A DNA stretch of 63,728 nt, taken from Ochrobactrum sp. CM-21-5. Its GTDB lineage: Bacteria > Pseudomonadota > Alphaproteobacteria > Rhizobiales > Rhizobiaceae. The position numbers and the translations under genes were made by a program. The number at the start of each line of letters is the position of its first letter. The first letter of the stretch is position 1. The stretch covers positions 1-63,728 of the forward strand of contig NZ_JACLZJ010000011.1 of assembly GCF_014253075.1 (NCBI RefSeq). Reading direction: 5' to 3'. Below the pieces are notes generated by a model. It saw only the letters and a program-made list of their open reading frames with translations, did no database searches and had not been told where the DNA came from. Below, piece after piece: positions 1 through 9,949 of the stretch.

Positions 1-1
1 T

Positions 2-88
2 TCCTACGCGCTGCGCATGGCGATCCGAATGGATCTCATCGAAGGCGGCGCCGCACTGGTCCGTCACCTGAAATCCGAAACCGAATGA
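2..88 (+). CDS. C-terminal end of an unidentified protein (cut by window start)
   Basis: An open frame enters from the left edge and stops at TGA 86-88, giving 28 residues that end in LVRHLKSETE. The piece is short, amphipathic and helical in character and carries no motif I can assign. It could be the tail of a regulator of the downstream transporter, but that is a guess. The 61 bases between it and the next start hold no evident terminator. Confidence 0.4.
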   Translation, partial: SYALRMAIRMDLIEGGAALVRHLKSETE

Positions 89-149
89 AATAACCGCCTC
101 CATTCATAAGAAATTAGCGCGACTTAACGCGCATAACGGGAACAAAACA

Positions 150-1709
150 ATGTTGCATCTAAAATCATTCGTCCCTTCCTCCCGCCGCCAGACTGTTATG
201 GCATCGCTGTTGCTTGCGACAGCTCTGACGCCAATGCCAGCGGCATTGGCGCAGGATGCTTCAGTTTTTGTCTATGCCGATGCTGGCGAACCAACGACGC
301 TTGACCCAGCACGGACCAATACGAATTACGAATTTACCGTGACACGCAGCGTCTATGACCGGCTGATAAACTACGATCTCGATAACCCCTCAGATTTGCA
401 GCCGGGACTGGCACTCGAATGGGCGCAGGATGGCAATGCATGGGTAGTCAAATTGCGTCAGGGTGTAAAGTTTCACGACGGCAGCACCTTCGATGCATAC
501 GATGTAAAAGCAACACTTGATCGTCTCCTGGCGCTGAAACTGGGGCAATCCTATCTGGTGTCCGAAATTACCAAGGTTGCGGTTGTCGATCCCGCGACTG
601 TACGTATCGAAACCTCACAGCCTAACGTCTTTTTACCAGCCAACCTATCCAAGATCGAAATGCTTTCCGCTGATGATATTGCCGCCCATAGCGGCGATGG
701 CGATACCTTCTTTTCGCAAGGAGGCAACGGCACCGGACCATACAAATTCGTTTCGTGGAAGCGCGGCGTTCAAATCGAGCTCGAGCGCAATACGGACTGG
801 TGGGGAAAGTTTTCCGAAAAGCCCTTTGATCGTATCGTTGATCGTTTTGTTGAAGATGGGGCCAATCGCGCGCGGGGCGTGGAGGGCGGCGAATTCGATA
901 TGGCGAACTTCATCCCGCTGGAAGATGCCATCCGCATTGGCACCCAAACGGGCTTCAAATTGATTGAAGGTAATAACCTGTGGGCCTGGCCTGCCATTTA
1001 CCTCAACACACGTAAAACACCGACAGACAACGCTGACTTCCGGGAAGCTCTCGTGAAAGCCTTCGACTATCAAGCGATGCTTGATTTTTCTCACGGAAAA
1101 GCCACCACCCCACGTGGCCCCGTGCCGGAATGGTTTCCGTCAAGCCCGGAAGCACAAGAACCTGAAATCAAAACCAATCTGGATGAGGCGTCAGCCGCTC
1201 TTGCAAAATCCGGCATTCAAAATGCAACTATGAATTGCTCTATTCCTGCCGGATTTCCGGAATTTCGCTTTGCAGCGACCATCTTGCAAGCCAGCGCTGC
1301 ACAGCTGGGTGTGACAGTTGAAGTTGACGAACGCCCCACTGTCGAGGCGCTGAAGGCGATCAAGAACAATGAGACCAACTGTTTTGCCATTGGCAATGCA
1401 AATCTGTCTCCCGCCGACGCCACAAAATTCTTCGCGGCGCATTATTCTAAAAGCGGCCATTACAACGCTGCACAGCTTGACCTGCCGGAGCTCGAAAAGA
1501 TCATCGCTGACATGCCTACAGTTACAGACCAAAGCGAACGATCCGCGCAGTTGAAACGAGCCTTTGAACTGGTCGTAGGCAGCAACGCCATCATCTGGAC
1601 AGCTCGCCCCAAAACGCTGGTGGTCCAACCAGATCGCGTCACCGGTTATCGCGTAGACCCCGCCGAATATATCAACATCCGCTTTTGGGAAATGGGGCAG
1701 GCACAATAA
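150..1709 (+). CDS. ABC transporter substrate-binding protein, family 5 (peptide/nickel type)
   Basis: This is a periplasmic binding protein of the SBP_bac_5 family, which captures peptides or other small solutes for import. The 519 residues match the usual length. A Sec signal peptide covers residues 1-34, with cleavage predicted after ALA. The mature protein opens with a family-typical stretch (PTTLDPARTNTNYEF), followed by VKLRQGVKFHDGS and GTGPYKFVSW. It heads an operon with two permeases, two ATPases and a lactonase. The solute cannot be read from sequence; the terminal lactonase hints at a sugar-derived or lactone-forming ligand, which is inference. Confidence 0.9.
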   Translation: MLHLKSFVPSSRRQTVMASLLLATALTPMPAALAQDASVFVYADAGEPTTLDPARTNTNYEFTVTRSVYDRLINYDLDNPSDLQPGLALEWAQDGNAWVVKLRQGVKFHDGSTFDAYDVKATLDRLLALKLGQSYLVSEITKVAVVDPATVRIETSQPNVFLPANLSKIEMLSADDIAAHSGDGDTFFSQGGNGTGPYKFVSWKRGVQIELERNTDWWGKFSEKPFDRIVDRFVEDGANRARGVEGGEFDMANFIPLEDAIRIGTQTGFKLIEGNNLWAWPAIYLNTRKTPTDNADFREALVKAFDYQAMLDFSHGKATTPRGPVPEWFPSSPEAQEPEIKTNLDEASAALAKSGIQNATMNCSIPAGFPEFRFAATILQASAAQLGVTVEVDERPTVEALKAIKNNETNCFAIGNANLSPADATKFFAAHYSKSGHYNAAQLDLPELEKIIADMPTVTDQSERSAQLKRAFELVVGSNAIIWTARPKTLVVQPDRVTGYRVDPAEYINIRFWEMGQAQ

Positions 1710-1754
1710 TTGCTTGTTTCATCGTCGTGAATCTAATGACGCCAGGAGAGCCAT

Positions 1755-2765
1755 ATGGCAGCGTTTCTTGCTAAACGTCTGGGGTGGGGATTGGCAGTTC
1801 TGCTCAGTGTAGCAGTGCTGACCTTTGCGCTGGCACGTCTCGTGCCAGCCGACCCCGCGGGCTTCCTTGCCGGGCAGAACGCATCTACCGAAACGGTAGA
1901 GCGAATTCGCAGCGAACTTGGTCTCGACCGCCCGATTCTTGAACAATTCGCAAGTTACTTCGTCGGACTACTTCACGGCGATCTGGGACAATCCATTCGC
2001 ACTGGGCGTCCGGTCACACAGGACCTGGCGCAGTTCCTACCTGCAACCCTTGAATTGATGATCGTCGGATTTGTTTTCTACATAGTCATAAGTTTCGGAC
2101 TGGCTCTCCTTGCACTGCGTAAACCGGACGGGTTTCTGGACAATGCCGTGCGCCTCGTCACAATGCTTGGCACGGGCATACCCGTCTTCTGGCTCGGAAT
2201 GGGCTTGCAGTTCCTCTTTTTCTACAAACTTGGCTGGCTGCCGCTCAGCTCCCGCTTTCCTGTACGCGAAATTGCTCCAGCAGGCCCGACAGGCTTTCTG
2301 CTCATTGACACCCTTGTGGTCGGAGATTTGCGAGGTTTTGGCCTCAGCCTGCAACATCTTTGCCTACCGGCACTCACCATAGTCATGAACCTTCTGGCTG
2401 TCGGGACAAGGCTGACACGCGGCGCGCTGCTGGAGGAAAGAGAACAACCTTATGTTCGCACTGCTTTGGGAAAGGGACTAACAGGCCGACGCATTTTGCT
2501 GAAGCACATGCTGAGAAACGCGGCCAACCCTATTCTGGTTACGACCTCAATGCAATTTGGCTATCTGATCAGCTGGATTCTTATGATCGAGGTGATCTTC
2601 GAATGGCCCGGAATCGGCCTCTATGCCTACAAATCGTTCCAACTCTTCGATTATGCGCCAGTTATTGCGCTTGCCTTGGTATCGACCGCCGGTTTCGTCA
2701 TGATCAACCTTGCCGTAGACCTCATTCAGCCACTCGTTGATCCTCGTATACGGAAATCGGCATGA
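1755..2765 (+). CDS. ABC transporter permease, DppB/OppB type
   Basis: Inner-membrane permease of 336 residues. It has the DppB-type N-terminus (FLAKRLGWGLAVLLSVAVLTF), an early periplasmic segment with LGLDRPILEQF, and a C-terminal transport domain that includes the cytoplasmic EAA-type loop around VRTALGKGLTGRRILLKH. About six membrane segments are visible. The start at 1755 follows a clear AGGAGAG ribosome site. Its stop overlaps the start of the next permease by 4 bases (ATGA), so the two are probably translationally coupled and form a heterodimeric channel. Confidence 0.92.
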   Translation: MAAFLAKRLGWGLAVLLSVAVLTFALARLVPADPAGFLAGQNASTETVERIRSELGLDRPILEQFASYFVGLLHGDLGQSIRTGRPVTQDLAQFLPATLELMIVGFVFYIVISFGLALLALRKPDGFLDNAVRLVTMLGTGIPVFWLGMGLQFLFFYKLGWLPLSSRFPVREIAPAGPTGFLLIDTLVVGDLRGFGLSLQHLCLPALTIVMNLLAVGTRLTRGALLEEREQPYVRTALGKGLTGRRILLKHMLRNAANPILVTTSMQFGYLISWILMIEVIFEWPGIGLYAYKSFQLFDYAPVIALALVSTAGFVMINLAVDLIQPLVDPRIRKSA

Positions 2766-3595
2766 CGACTTCTTTGCTCACCAAGCCGTGGCTAAGGAGC
2801 CATTTTCGCGCCCTTCCCGCGCTAGCCATTCTGTTCCTGTTCTTTCTCGCGGTCTGCATTATCTGGCCAACTGCGATTACAAGTCAGAACCCTATCAAAC
2901 TGAATATGATTGCCCGCCTGCAGCCGCCAAGCTTCGAGCATATCTTCGGCACAGATGAAGCCGGGCGTGATCTCTTTTCCCGCCTTGTCCACGGCACGCG
3001 TTATTCTCTAGGCGTCGCGCTGGCGGTTGTGGCGTCCGCTGCAATATTCGGAGTGATCTACGGCGCCATCGCAGGATTTGCATCGCCACGTGTCGATACT
3101 TTAATGATGCGGATCGTGGACGTGTTCATGGGGTTTCCATCACTGATTTTTGCACTTGCTGTGGCCGCTGCATTGGGACGGGGGCTTGGTAGTGTGACGC
3201 TTGCACTTTCACTGATGTGGTGGCCAGGCTTTGCTCGTACGGTACGTGCTGAAGTTGTCCGCCTCAAAGAATTTCCACACATCGAAGCCGCGCGCGCATT
3301 GGGTGTAAAACCGGTTCTGATATTCGTGCGGCACATCATGCCATTCGTTGCCGGTCCGGTAAATATTCGAATAACAACCGATATCGGCTATGCGCTCGTT
3401 GCTGTCACTGCCCTGTCGTTTCTGGGCCTTGGCGCAAAATCCCCAACCCCGGAATGGGGCCTGCTCATCCGCGATGCGCGTCCCTATTTCGGCAGTGCCT
3501 GGTGGTATCTCGTGTTCCCAGGCGTAGCGATCATGCTGTGTGCAGCAGCCTTTTCGATACTGGGCGACACCCTGACGGACCGCAGGAGAAAATGA
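2762..3595 (+). CDS. ABC transporter permease, DppC/OppC type
   Basis: Second inner-membrane permease, 277 residues. It has the DppC features: one N-terminal membrane helix, then a loop with HIFGTDEAGRDLFSRLVHGTRYSL, which is highly characteristic, and a five-helix transport domain with an EAA loop near HIEAARALGVKP. It overlaps the neighbouring genes by ATGA on both sides. It pairs with the preceding permease and is driven by the two ATPases that follow. Confidence 0.93.
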   Translation: MTTSLLTKPWLRSHFRALPALAILFLFFLAVCIIWPTAITSQNPIKLNMIARLQPPSFEHIFGTDEAGRDLFSRLVHGTRYSLGVALAVVASAAIFGVIYGAIAGFASPRVDTLMMRIVDVFMGFPSLIFALAVAAALGRGLGSVTLALSLMWWPGFARTVRAEVVRLKEFPHIEAARALGVKPVLIFVRHIMPFVAGPVNIRITTDIGYALVAVTALSFLGLGAKSPTPEWGLLIRDARPYFGSAWWYLVFPGVAIMLCAAAFSILGDTLTDRRRK

Positions 3596-4587
3596 TGCTG
3601 GAAGTCACCAACCTTTCCGTCAGCTTCCCTCGCGCGGCAGGCCCGTTACGTGCTGTTGAAAATATCAGTTTTACCATTGAACAAGGTAAAGTGCTGACGC
3701 TGATTGGTGAATCCGGCTCCGGGAAAACCCTGACCGGCCTATCCCTCATGGGCCTCTTGCCCAGGGGAGCCCAAACGACAGGTCGAATAGCGCTGGAAGG
3801 CCGTGAAATTTCTGGACTGGATGAAAAAACGCTCCGCCAAATTCGCGGCCGTGATATTGCCATGGTCTATCAAAACCCGCTCAGTGCGCTCAATCCTGTC
3901 TGGCCGGTCGGAGAACAGATTGCTGAAGCCATTCTGGCACACGGATTAGCGACCCGACGCGAGGCGGAACAACGCACAATCGCCTTGCTGGGCCGTGTTG
4001 GTATTCCGGGGCCTGAGCGTGTATCGAAACTCTATCCTTTCGAAATATCCGGCGGCATGCGCCAGCGTGTCGTGATCGCAATGGCTCTAGCCTGCAAACC
4101 ACGTCTCATTGTTGCCGACGAACCAACCACCGCACTGGACGTAACAATCAAAGCGCAAATCCTTGATTTATTGGCGGATCTAGTCGTCAGTGAGCAAATT
4201 TCCGTTTTGCTGATAACCCATGACATGCATGTGGTCGCTCGTCTCGCGGATGAGATACTGGTTCTCTACGCCGGACGTATGGCAGAGCGGGGCCACGCCA
4301 ATGAGTTGCTCGATGATCCAGCCCACCCCTATACCGCCGGGCTATTGCGCTCATCGGATATCCGCTCCCGTCCCCCGCAAAGCGACCTTGATATACTGAC
4401 GGGCCAGCCGCCGCAGATCGCCAGTTTCCCTTCCGGCTGTCGATTTCATCCGCGTTGTCCTTCTGCCGGGGGACTATGCTCAAGCGAAACACCGGATTTC
4501 AGACAGCTTCTAGCGTCAGGCCAAGCTACCGCTTGTCATTATCCGTTAATCGTCGCCGCCACATTGCAACAGGAACAGTTCTCATGA
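3592..4587 (+). CDS. ABC transporter ATP-binding protein, DppD/OppD type
   Basis: Cytoplasmic ATPase of the importer, 331 residues. Walker A is GESGSGKT, the signature is ISGGMRQRV and Walker B is [12 protein letters not shown]. The C-terminus carries the oligopeptide-transporter extension with [12 protein letters not shown], which in relatives binds an iron-sulfur cluster. The open frame extends upstream, but the start at 3592 is preferred: it overlaps the preceding stop as ATGA, follows a GCAGGAGAA ribosome site and begins [15 protein letters not shown] 3595 is an equally in-frame alternative. Confidence 0.92.
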   Translation: MMLEVTNLSVSFPRAAGPLRAVENISFTIEQGKVLTLIGESGSGKTLTGLSLMGLLPRGAQTTGRIALEGREISGLDEKTLRQIRGRDIAMVYQNPLSALNPVWPVGEQIAEAILAHGLATRREAEQRTIALLGRVGIPGPERVSKLYPFEISGGMRQRVVIAMALACKPRLIVADEPTTALDVTIKAQILDLLADLVVSEQISVLLITHDMHVVARLADEILVLYAGRMAERGHANELLDDPAHPYTAGLLRSSDIRSRPPQSDLDILTGQPPQIASFPSGCRFHPRCPSAGGLCSSETPDFRQLLASGQATACHYPLIVAATLQQEQFS

Positions 4588-5582
4588 CCACCCCGCTGTT
4601 GCAAATTCAGGATGTGATCAAAAGCTTCCCCTCCCGGCACGGAGCCGATCTCGTTCGTGCGGTAGATGGCGTTTCGTTCACACTGGCCCGCGGAGAAACA
4701 CTCGGCCTCGTCGGTGAATCGGGTTGCGGAAAATCGACTTTGGCCAGGTTGGTTCTGAAGCTATTGCCGGTTACGCAAGGACGTATTATCGTTGAGGGAC
4801 AGGATGTTACGGACCTGTCGGATTCAGCCTTTAGGAGCTGGCGTAAACGTATTCAGGTGGTGTTTCAAGATCCTTATTCCACCCTTAACCCGCGCCATTC
4901 GTTGCAACGGATTTTTCAGGAAGTCTTCGATGCGCATAGGATTTGTCCGCCGGAAGGAATAGAAGCTCGAACAAAGGCACTCCTCGCGGATGTCGGATTG
5001 GGGCAGGTCGATCTTTCGAAGCTGCCGCATGAATTCTCCGGTGGCCAGCTCCAGCGTATTGGTATCGCCCGAGCATTAGCCCTTGATCCCGATCTTATCA
5101 TTGCCGACGAACCCACCTCAGCGCTAGACCCGTCCATTCAGGCCCAGATACTGAATCTGATGCTTAAAATCCGGCGCGAGCGCGGCGTTGCCTTCCTTTT
5201 GATTTCTCATGATCTGGAAGTGGTCGGCCATCTTGCGGACCGAATTGCCGTCATGTACCTCGGTCGTATCGTGGAAGAAGGTCCGGCGAGGGACATACTT
5301 GCGTCTCCTGCTCATCCCTACACGCAGGCCCTGTTATCAGCATCGCCAAGCCTGGCCGATCTCCGCGTTGGTCGCGATGAACGCATTCGTCTGCAGGGAG
5401 ATCCTCCCAACCCCACCAACGTGCCTCATGGATGCCGTTTTCATCCACGCTGCCCGCGCGCGATGAAAATCTGCTCGCAGAACGATCCTCAATTCACTTC
5501 GATCGGAAACGGACATATTTGCGCCTGTCATCTCTGGAACGAACCTGTTGATTTGGTAAACGAAGGCAATGCTGCGCTATGA
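4584..5582 (+). CDS. ABC transporter ATP-binding protein, DppF/OppF type
   Basis: Second ATPase of the importer, 332 residues. It shows Walker A GESGCGKST, signature FSGGQLQRIGIARAL, Walker [13 protein letters not shown], and the C-terminal [12 protein letters not shown] cysteine motif. The start at 4584 ([11 protein letters not shown]) was chosen over a longer frame because it overlaps the upstream stop by ATGA and follows AGGAACAG. It forms a heterodimer with the DppD-type subunit. Its own stop overlaps the lactonase start by ATGA. Confidence 0.92.
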   Translation: MTTPLLQIQDVIKSFPSRHGADLVRAVDGVSFTLARGETLGLVGESGCGKSTLARLVLKLLPVTQGRIIVEGQDVTDLSDSAFRSWRKRIQVVFQDPYSTLNPRHSLQRIFQEVFDAHRICPPEGIEARTKALLADVGLGQVDLSKLPHEFSGGQLQRIGIARALALDPDLIIADEPTSALDPSIQAQILNLMLKIRRERGVAFLLISHDLEVVGHLADRIAVMYLGRIVEEGPARDILASPAHPYTQALLSASPSLADLRVGRDERIRLQGDPPNPTNVPHGCRFHPRCPRAMKICSQNDPQFTSIGNGHICACHLWNEPVDLVNEGNAAL

Positions 5583-6457
5583 ACAGGATCGATTACACCA
5601 CCCATGTCGAAGGTCTGGGCTTTCCGGAAGGACCGGTTTATTTGCCGGATGGTTCCATCGCTTTTGTTGACTTGCTTCATGGCGTCATCCGGAGCTGGCA
5701 CAGTGACCGCGGGTTAAACATTCTCGCCAAAGTTGACGGCGCGCCCAACGGCATGTGCCTGGCGCCAGATGGAAAGCTCTGGATTGCCAATAATGGTGGC
5801 ATCGCGCCCGAAGCACCCGGCCGGCTGAAAATCGCCGAACATGCCCTGCCCAACGGCGCATTGCAGACACTTGATTTAACTACCGGGGAGGTTGAGACAC
5901 TTACGGCGCACGGCATTGTTCCGCATAGGCCCAATGACGTTGTGCCCACGCCAGACGGCGGAGCAGTCTTCACCGACCCGCAAAATTGGGAAAGCCTGCG
6001 CAGTAATCCTGAGGATTATCTGGGCGGACGCGTGTTGCACCAGCGTTGCGATGGCGAAACGGAGCTACTTACCCCTCTCCCCGGCTTTCCCAACGGTATC
6101 ATCTTCCATCCTGACGGCAGCTTGCTGGTCAACTTGACCCGGCGCCGCGAAATTATTCGGTTCCCATGGATCAAAGGTACGATTGGGGAACCGGAGCTCT
6201 TCTGCTCCTTCCCGGAGGGCTTTGCTCCCGACGGAATGTGTCTGGCAGCCGGGGTTCTTCTTGTGGCCGGTAGTGTCGGTGACATGATCGGCGCTGTTGG
6301 GCTTGACGGATCGCCCCGCGGACTGGTTGGAACAGGTCACCACACCGACCCAACCAATCTCTGTCTGGCCGATGACCGTGTCTTTATAACTATGGGCTTT
6401 GCTCATTCTTTGGTTTCAATTCCACTTGAAACACTGCTTTCTAGTTTCCAGCTGTGA
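5579..6457 (+). CDS. SMP-30/gluconolactonase family hydrolase
   Basis: A 292-residue six-bladed beta-propeller hydrolase of the SMP-30/LRE family. Relatives open sugar lactones or other lactones using a bound divalent metal. Family signs are FPEGPVYLPDGSIAFVD at the N-terminus, PNGMCLAPDGKLWIANNGG, HRPNDVVPTPDGGAVFTDP and PDGMCLAAG. Glu near residue 17 and the Asn/Asp residues in those blades are the expected metal ligands. No signal peptide is present, so it acts in the cytosol. It is the last gene of the ABC operon and overlaps it by ATGA, suggesting that it processes the imported compound. Confidence 0.88.
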   Translation: MNRIDYTTHVEGLGFPEGPVYLPDGSIAFVDLLHGVIRSWHSDRGLNILAKVDGAPNGMCLAPDGKLWIANNGGIAPEAPGRLKIAEHALPNGALQTLDLTTGEVETLTAHGIVPHRPNDVVPTPDGGAVFTDPQNWESLRSNPEDYLGGRVLHQRCDGETELLTPLPGFPNGIIFHPDGSLLVNLTRRREIIRFPWIKGTIGEPELFCSFPEGFAPDGMCLAAGVLLVAGSVGDMIGAVGLDGSPRGLVGTGHHTDPTNLCLADDRVFITMGFAHSLVSIPLETLLSSFQL

Positions 6458-6813
6458 GCTTTCGATGAGCTGTCCTCGAGCAATCCGAAGCGCCTGACGG
6501 GAGCTTTGGATTAAGCTCCCAAATGATTGAAAACTTATGGCTGGAAGATCAGATCGATTTGATGAAAGTTATCTTGCCGTTTCTTCATCTGCGAACCGAA
6601 GCAGTGCATCAGACCGCTTCTACAAAACAAGCCGAGTGCACGGAATTGGCATGGTAATCTTTTGACGGGGTCTCGGGTTACTGGCTGTTCTGATAAAGCC
6701 AACGATCTGCCCAATAGGCTCCTGCCTCTTTTGTCCCCATCCGTGACCGGCGCGCCATTCAACGTTACCGTGCTCTACCGACAGACTATACGGTGTTCCG
6801 TAAGCTTGTGGTC
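6458..6813. other. Intergenic region between convergent operons
   Basis: 356 bases between the lactonase (rightward) and the molybdoenzyme subunit (leftward). It holds one clear hairpin at 6499-6520, annotated separately. I see no coding signal: the short open frames here have no ribosome site and no family-like composition. Confidence 0.6.
6499..6520. terminator. Candidate hairpin terminator
   Basis: Perfect 8-bp inverted repeat GGGAGCTT / AAGCTCCC with a 6-base loop, 42 bases after the lactonase stop. It lacks a following T-run on either strand, so it is a candidate for RNA 3'-end protection or a weak terminator between convergent genes. Confidence 0.45.
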
Positions 6814-9009
6814 TTATGCCATGACGAATGGCGTGCTACGCTGCCGCTTACCGGTCAGCCTGTACAAGGCATTGGCGATGGCAGGAACGACACTTGGGTT
6901 TGAAAGCTCTCCAACGCCACTTGGATGTTCACGATCTCCCTGCACAATCGTAATATCAACCTCGGGCATATGAGATTGACGCACGACTGGGTAAGTATCA
7001 AAGTTGGTCTGCAACACGCGCCCCTCGACGATATCAATACGATCGAACAGCGCATGTCCTAGCCCCCACATGATACCGCCATATAGTTGCTCCTCGACGC
7101 TGCCAGGGTGAACGGCAAGTCCGCAATCGGCAACACATGTAATACGGCGTACTTTGATCGCTTCGTTGGTTTGTTCGAGTTCCGCCACTATCGCTACGAA
7201 GCTTTTATAACCCTGATTGGTGGCAAGTCCCAACGCCCGATTTGGCTGCAGGGGATTGTTCCAGCCGGCACGTTGGGCCGCAGTTTGCAGAACGTTTATA
7301 TGCCGCGGACGCTCCTTCATCAGCGATTTGCGAAAGGCAAACGGATCTTTTCCGGCGAGCTCGGCCATTTCGTCCATAAAGCTCTCTGTGGCAAAAACGT
7401 TGGGAATAAAGCTGACCGCCCGATACCATCCGGTCGGCATTCCGGTCTCGTGACGTATCCAGCCTATATCCAGGTGTTCGGGGGCATAAGCAAAATCCCA
7501 TGCACAGATGGCTTCCGTCGTGCTGTAGTCCATCCTGTCCTGACGTTCATTATAGCCCGGTTCCCATTCTTCCGGAGAAGCTGGTGATACCGCGCGAAGT
7601 TTCAATGCTGAAAGCTCACCATGCTGATCGACTGCTCCCGTCAGCTCGGTCAAAGTGGCAGCATGGTAGTAAAGCTGCCCCATTTCATCCTCGCGGCTAT
7701 ATATCAGTTTTACCGGTCGACCGGTTTCTCTGGCGAGATAGGTAGCCTCTAGCAGCCAATGTCTTGACTCTCTGGCTCCAAAGCTGCCGCCGCCGGTCAG
7801 CTCGTGCAGCACGACATCCTCCTCCCCAAGGTCAAGCAGAGTTTTGGCGGCGAACAATGCATTACTGGGTACCTGCAAGCCTCCCCAGTAATGGACTTTG
7901 CCGTCGCGAATTTCCACGGTTACGCTTTGGGGTTCCATGGGGTTCTGCGCTTTGTAGGGCATGGTATATTCTGCGCGCAGGCTTTTAGCCGCATCCGGGA
8001 GTACTTGTTCTGCATTTCCATTACCGATTGTACGAACAAATGGCGCTTGCGGTGAAGCGAGAAAGGATCTTTGCCGACGAGCAACATCCGAGCTGTTGAA
8101 ATCAGCAAATTCTCCATCAGTCCATTCAATTTTCAGTCGGTCATGTCCCTGTCTGGAAGACCAGTAACTATCAGCCAAAACGGCCACCCCTTCCTGATTG
8201 CCGCCCAATACTGACCGATGAGCCGCCGGAACGGTGATTACCCGACGCACCCCAGGGACAGTGAGGCTCTCATCCGCGTTCACCGTTTTGACGCGACCGT
8301 GAACTGTGGGAGCATGCTGTATCGTAGCGATCAGCATGTTGGGGAGTTTGACATCGATGCCAAAAACGTGCTGGCCTGTCAGCTTTGATAGCGTATCGAT
8401 CTTGCGTCCGAGCTTACCGATTATCCTGAATTCTTCAGGCTTCTTCAATGTCACATTTGTCGGCGCCGGCATCTGCGCTGCATGTTCGGCAAGCTTACCA
8501 TATTCCAGGCGCCGCCCCGTCTTTAAGTGGACGACCTGACCCTGTTCTGCGTGACATTCGTCTGTGCTGACGCCCCATTGATCTGCTGCAGCGTTGATCA
8601 ACATGACACGCGCCATAGCACCTGCCTTGCGTAACGTTTGATATTCAAGCATTACGCTTGTGCTTCCACCAGTGGAAAACACGTGCCATTGAGGATGAAG
8701 ATAGTCTTGGAAGAACGGATTTTCTGGAGAGATTACTCTTACCTGGTCGAGATTGACTTCCAGTTCTTCGGCAAGAATTGCGCCAAGAGACGACCGTGTG
8801 CCCGTCCCTGAATCGTGTTTATGCACTACAAGATGAACGGTATCATCAGGTAGTACGCGCACGAAAGCGTTGGGCCGGAACGCTTTTTCTATCGACGGCT
8901 GTGCATGGCATTCAGAGAAGTTCACACCTACAAGAAGACCGGCGCCCGCTGTTACCGTGGATACCAGAAACTGCCGGCGGGTAGGAAGCGGGATATCTGA
9001 CACAGGCAT
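6814..9009 (-). CDS. Molybdopterin-binding large subunit, isoquinoline 1-oxidoreductase beta-like (copy 1)
   Basis: A 731-residue large subunit of the xanthine oxidase superfamily, IorB-like class, which hydroxylates N-heterocycles or oxidises aldehydes at a molybdenum cofactor. A Tat signal (PTRRQFLVSTVTAGAGLLVG) places the enzyme in the periplasm. Visible motifs are HKHDSGTGTRSSLG, NPMEPQSV, GGSFGARES and, near the C-terminus, SGVGELSNPSVVPAIANA with the expected catalytic Glu. It is transcribed away from the single [2Fe-2S] subunit and is a paralogue of the 761-residue protein at 9950-12235. Its substrate is unknown. Confidence 0.9.
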   Translation of the reverse strand: MPVSDIPLPTRRQFLVSTVTAGAGLLVGVNFSECHAQPSIEKAFRPNAFVRVLPDDTVHLVVHKHDSGTGTRSSLGAILAEELEVNLDQVRVISPENPFFQDYLHPQWHVFSTGGSTSVMLEYQTLRKAGAMARVMLINAAADQWGVSTDECHAEQGQVVHLKTGRRLEYGKLAEHAAQMPAPTNVTLKKPEEFRIIGKLGRKIDTLSKLTGQHVFGIDVKLPNMLIATIQHAPTVHGRVKTVNADESLTVPGVRRVITVPAAHRSVLGGNQEGVAVLADSYWSSRQGHDRLKIEWTDGEFADFNSSDVARRQRSFLASPQAPFVRTIGNGNAEQVLPDAAKSLRAEYTMPYKAQNPMEPQSVTVEIRDGKVHYWGGLQVPSNALFAAKTLLDLGEEDVVLHELTGGGSFGARESRHWLLEATYLARETGRPVKLIYSREDEMGQLYYHAATLTELTGAVDQHGELSALKLRAVSPASPEEWEPGYNERQDRMDYSTTEAICAWDFAYAPEHLDIGWIRHETGMPTGWYRAVSFIPNVFATESFMDEMAELAGKDPFAFRKSLMKERPRHINVLQTAAQRAGWNNPLQPNRALGLATNQGYKSFVAIVAELEQTNEAIKVRRITCVADCGLAVHPGSVEEQLYGGIMWGLGHALFDRIDIVEGRVLQTNFDTYPVVRQSHMPEVDITIVQGDREHPSGVGELSNPSVVPAIANALYRLTGKRQRSTPFVMA

Positions 9010-9478
9010 TAGCTTGCTCCATAGGATTAGTTGAAAAGCGGGAATGGGCAGGAAGTGACGGTCTGCGAACTACAGCGCTACCCCGCCGAAAATTACGCCC
9101 TGGGTTTGGCAGGGAGCCGCGCTGTTGGGCGAAATAAATTCGTTTCTCTCAAATACAGAGCGTGTATCAAGTGTCTTGACACTCGACATTAGGGTTGCAG
9201 ACGCAAACTGTACAATATCTATTTCAGATCACCGGCATAACATCTGCGAATGATGGAACTCTTTTTTGAGATTTCCATACAGCATCCTGGAGTCACCGGC
9301 TTCCCAAAGTAAAATTCCGTTCTTTTCTGACGATACTTCTTTCATATAGCTACCATGCGAATTTCGTCTTTTACAGCATGGGGGCAATTCAACATGCTGC
9401 CATGGTGATCGATATCGTCTTCGGGAGAACTGACGGCTCCGTCGTCATGGCCTGCACTGTCATATTCGGGAGGACATT
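9010..9478. other. Divergent promoter region of the molybdenum hydroxylase genes
   Basis: 469 bases separate the leftward large subunit from the rightward iron-sulfur subunit. It must hold both promoters. A 14-base inverted repeat at 9170-9183 stands out, and the sequence around 9200-9260 is relatively AT-rich. I see no gene here and no convincing sigma-54 site. Confidence 0.55.
9170..9183. promoter_or_regulatory. Inverted repeat, candidate operator
   Basis: AGTGTC-TT-GACACT, perfect 6-bp arms with a 2-base centre, about midway between the divergent molybdoenzyme genes. It could bind the LysR-type protein encoded at 12762-13643 or another dimeric regulator. Function is inferred from symmetry and position only. 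Confidence 0.35.
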
Positions 9479-9940
9479 GTGCTTACGATCAATATCAACG
9501 AGAAGGCCCATCAGGTCGACACTGCTGAGGATACGCCGTTGCTATGGGTCCTGCGCGACGAACTTGGGCTCACCGGCACGAAATTCGGATGCGGTCAGGG
9601 TCTTTGCGGGGCGTGCACTGTGCACATGGACGGTGCTGCGGTGCGATCGTGTCAGGTGATGGCAGGGGATGTGGGGGACAGCGTCATCACGACGATAGAG
9701 GGGCTGGGCACGGCTGAGCACCTTCATCCCGTGCAGCAGGCATGGTTTGACGAAGATGTGCCTCAATGTGGATATTGTCAGCCAGGACAGATGATGTCGG
9801 CTGCCGCATTGCTGCATGAAAACCCTGCGCCGACCGACGACGATATAATTGCGGCCATGGATGGCAATATCTGCCGGTGCGGCACTTATGGACGCATCCG
9901 TCGCGCTATTCATCGTGCGGCTGCGTCACTCGAAAAATAG
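9479..9940 (+). CDS. [2Fe-2S] small subunit of a molybdenum hydroxylase (IorA-like)
   Basis: A 153-residue electron-transfer subunit with two [2Fe-2S] centres. The plant-ferredoxin-type cluster uses C38, C43, C46 and C58 ([11 protein letters not shown]). The second, alpha-helical cluster uses C97, C100, C132 and C134 (CGYCQPGQ and [10 protein letters not shown]). The start is GTG at 9479 behind GGGAGGA. It has no export signal and would be exported with a Tat-tagged large subunit, as known for this family. It sits 9 bases before the second large subunit and is the only small subunit in the island, so both large subunits may share it. Confidence 0.92.
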   Translation: MLTININEKAHQVDTAEDTPLLWVLRDELGLTGTKFGCGQGLCGACTVHMDGAAVRSCQVMAGDVGDSVITTIEGLGTAEHLHPVQQAWFDEDVPQCGYCQPGQMMSAAALLHENPAPTDDDIIAAMDGNICRCGTYGRIRRAIHRAAASLEK

Positions 9941-9949
9941 GAAGACGCA

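Noticed and set aside
6535..6973. Overlapping open frames on both strands near the end of the molybdoenzyme gene
   Set aside because: They lack ribosome sites, carry no family pattern, and mostly overlap the strongly coding large-subunit gene.
9378..9659. An alternative rightward frame overlapping the [2Fe-2S] subunit start
   Set aside because: It runs out of frame with the cysteine motifs; the GTG 9479 frame carries all eight cluster cysteines.
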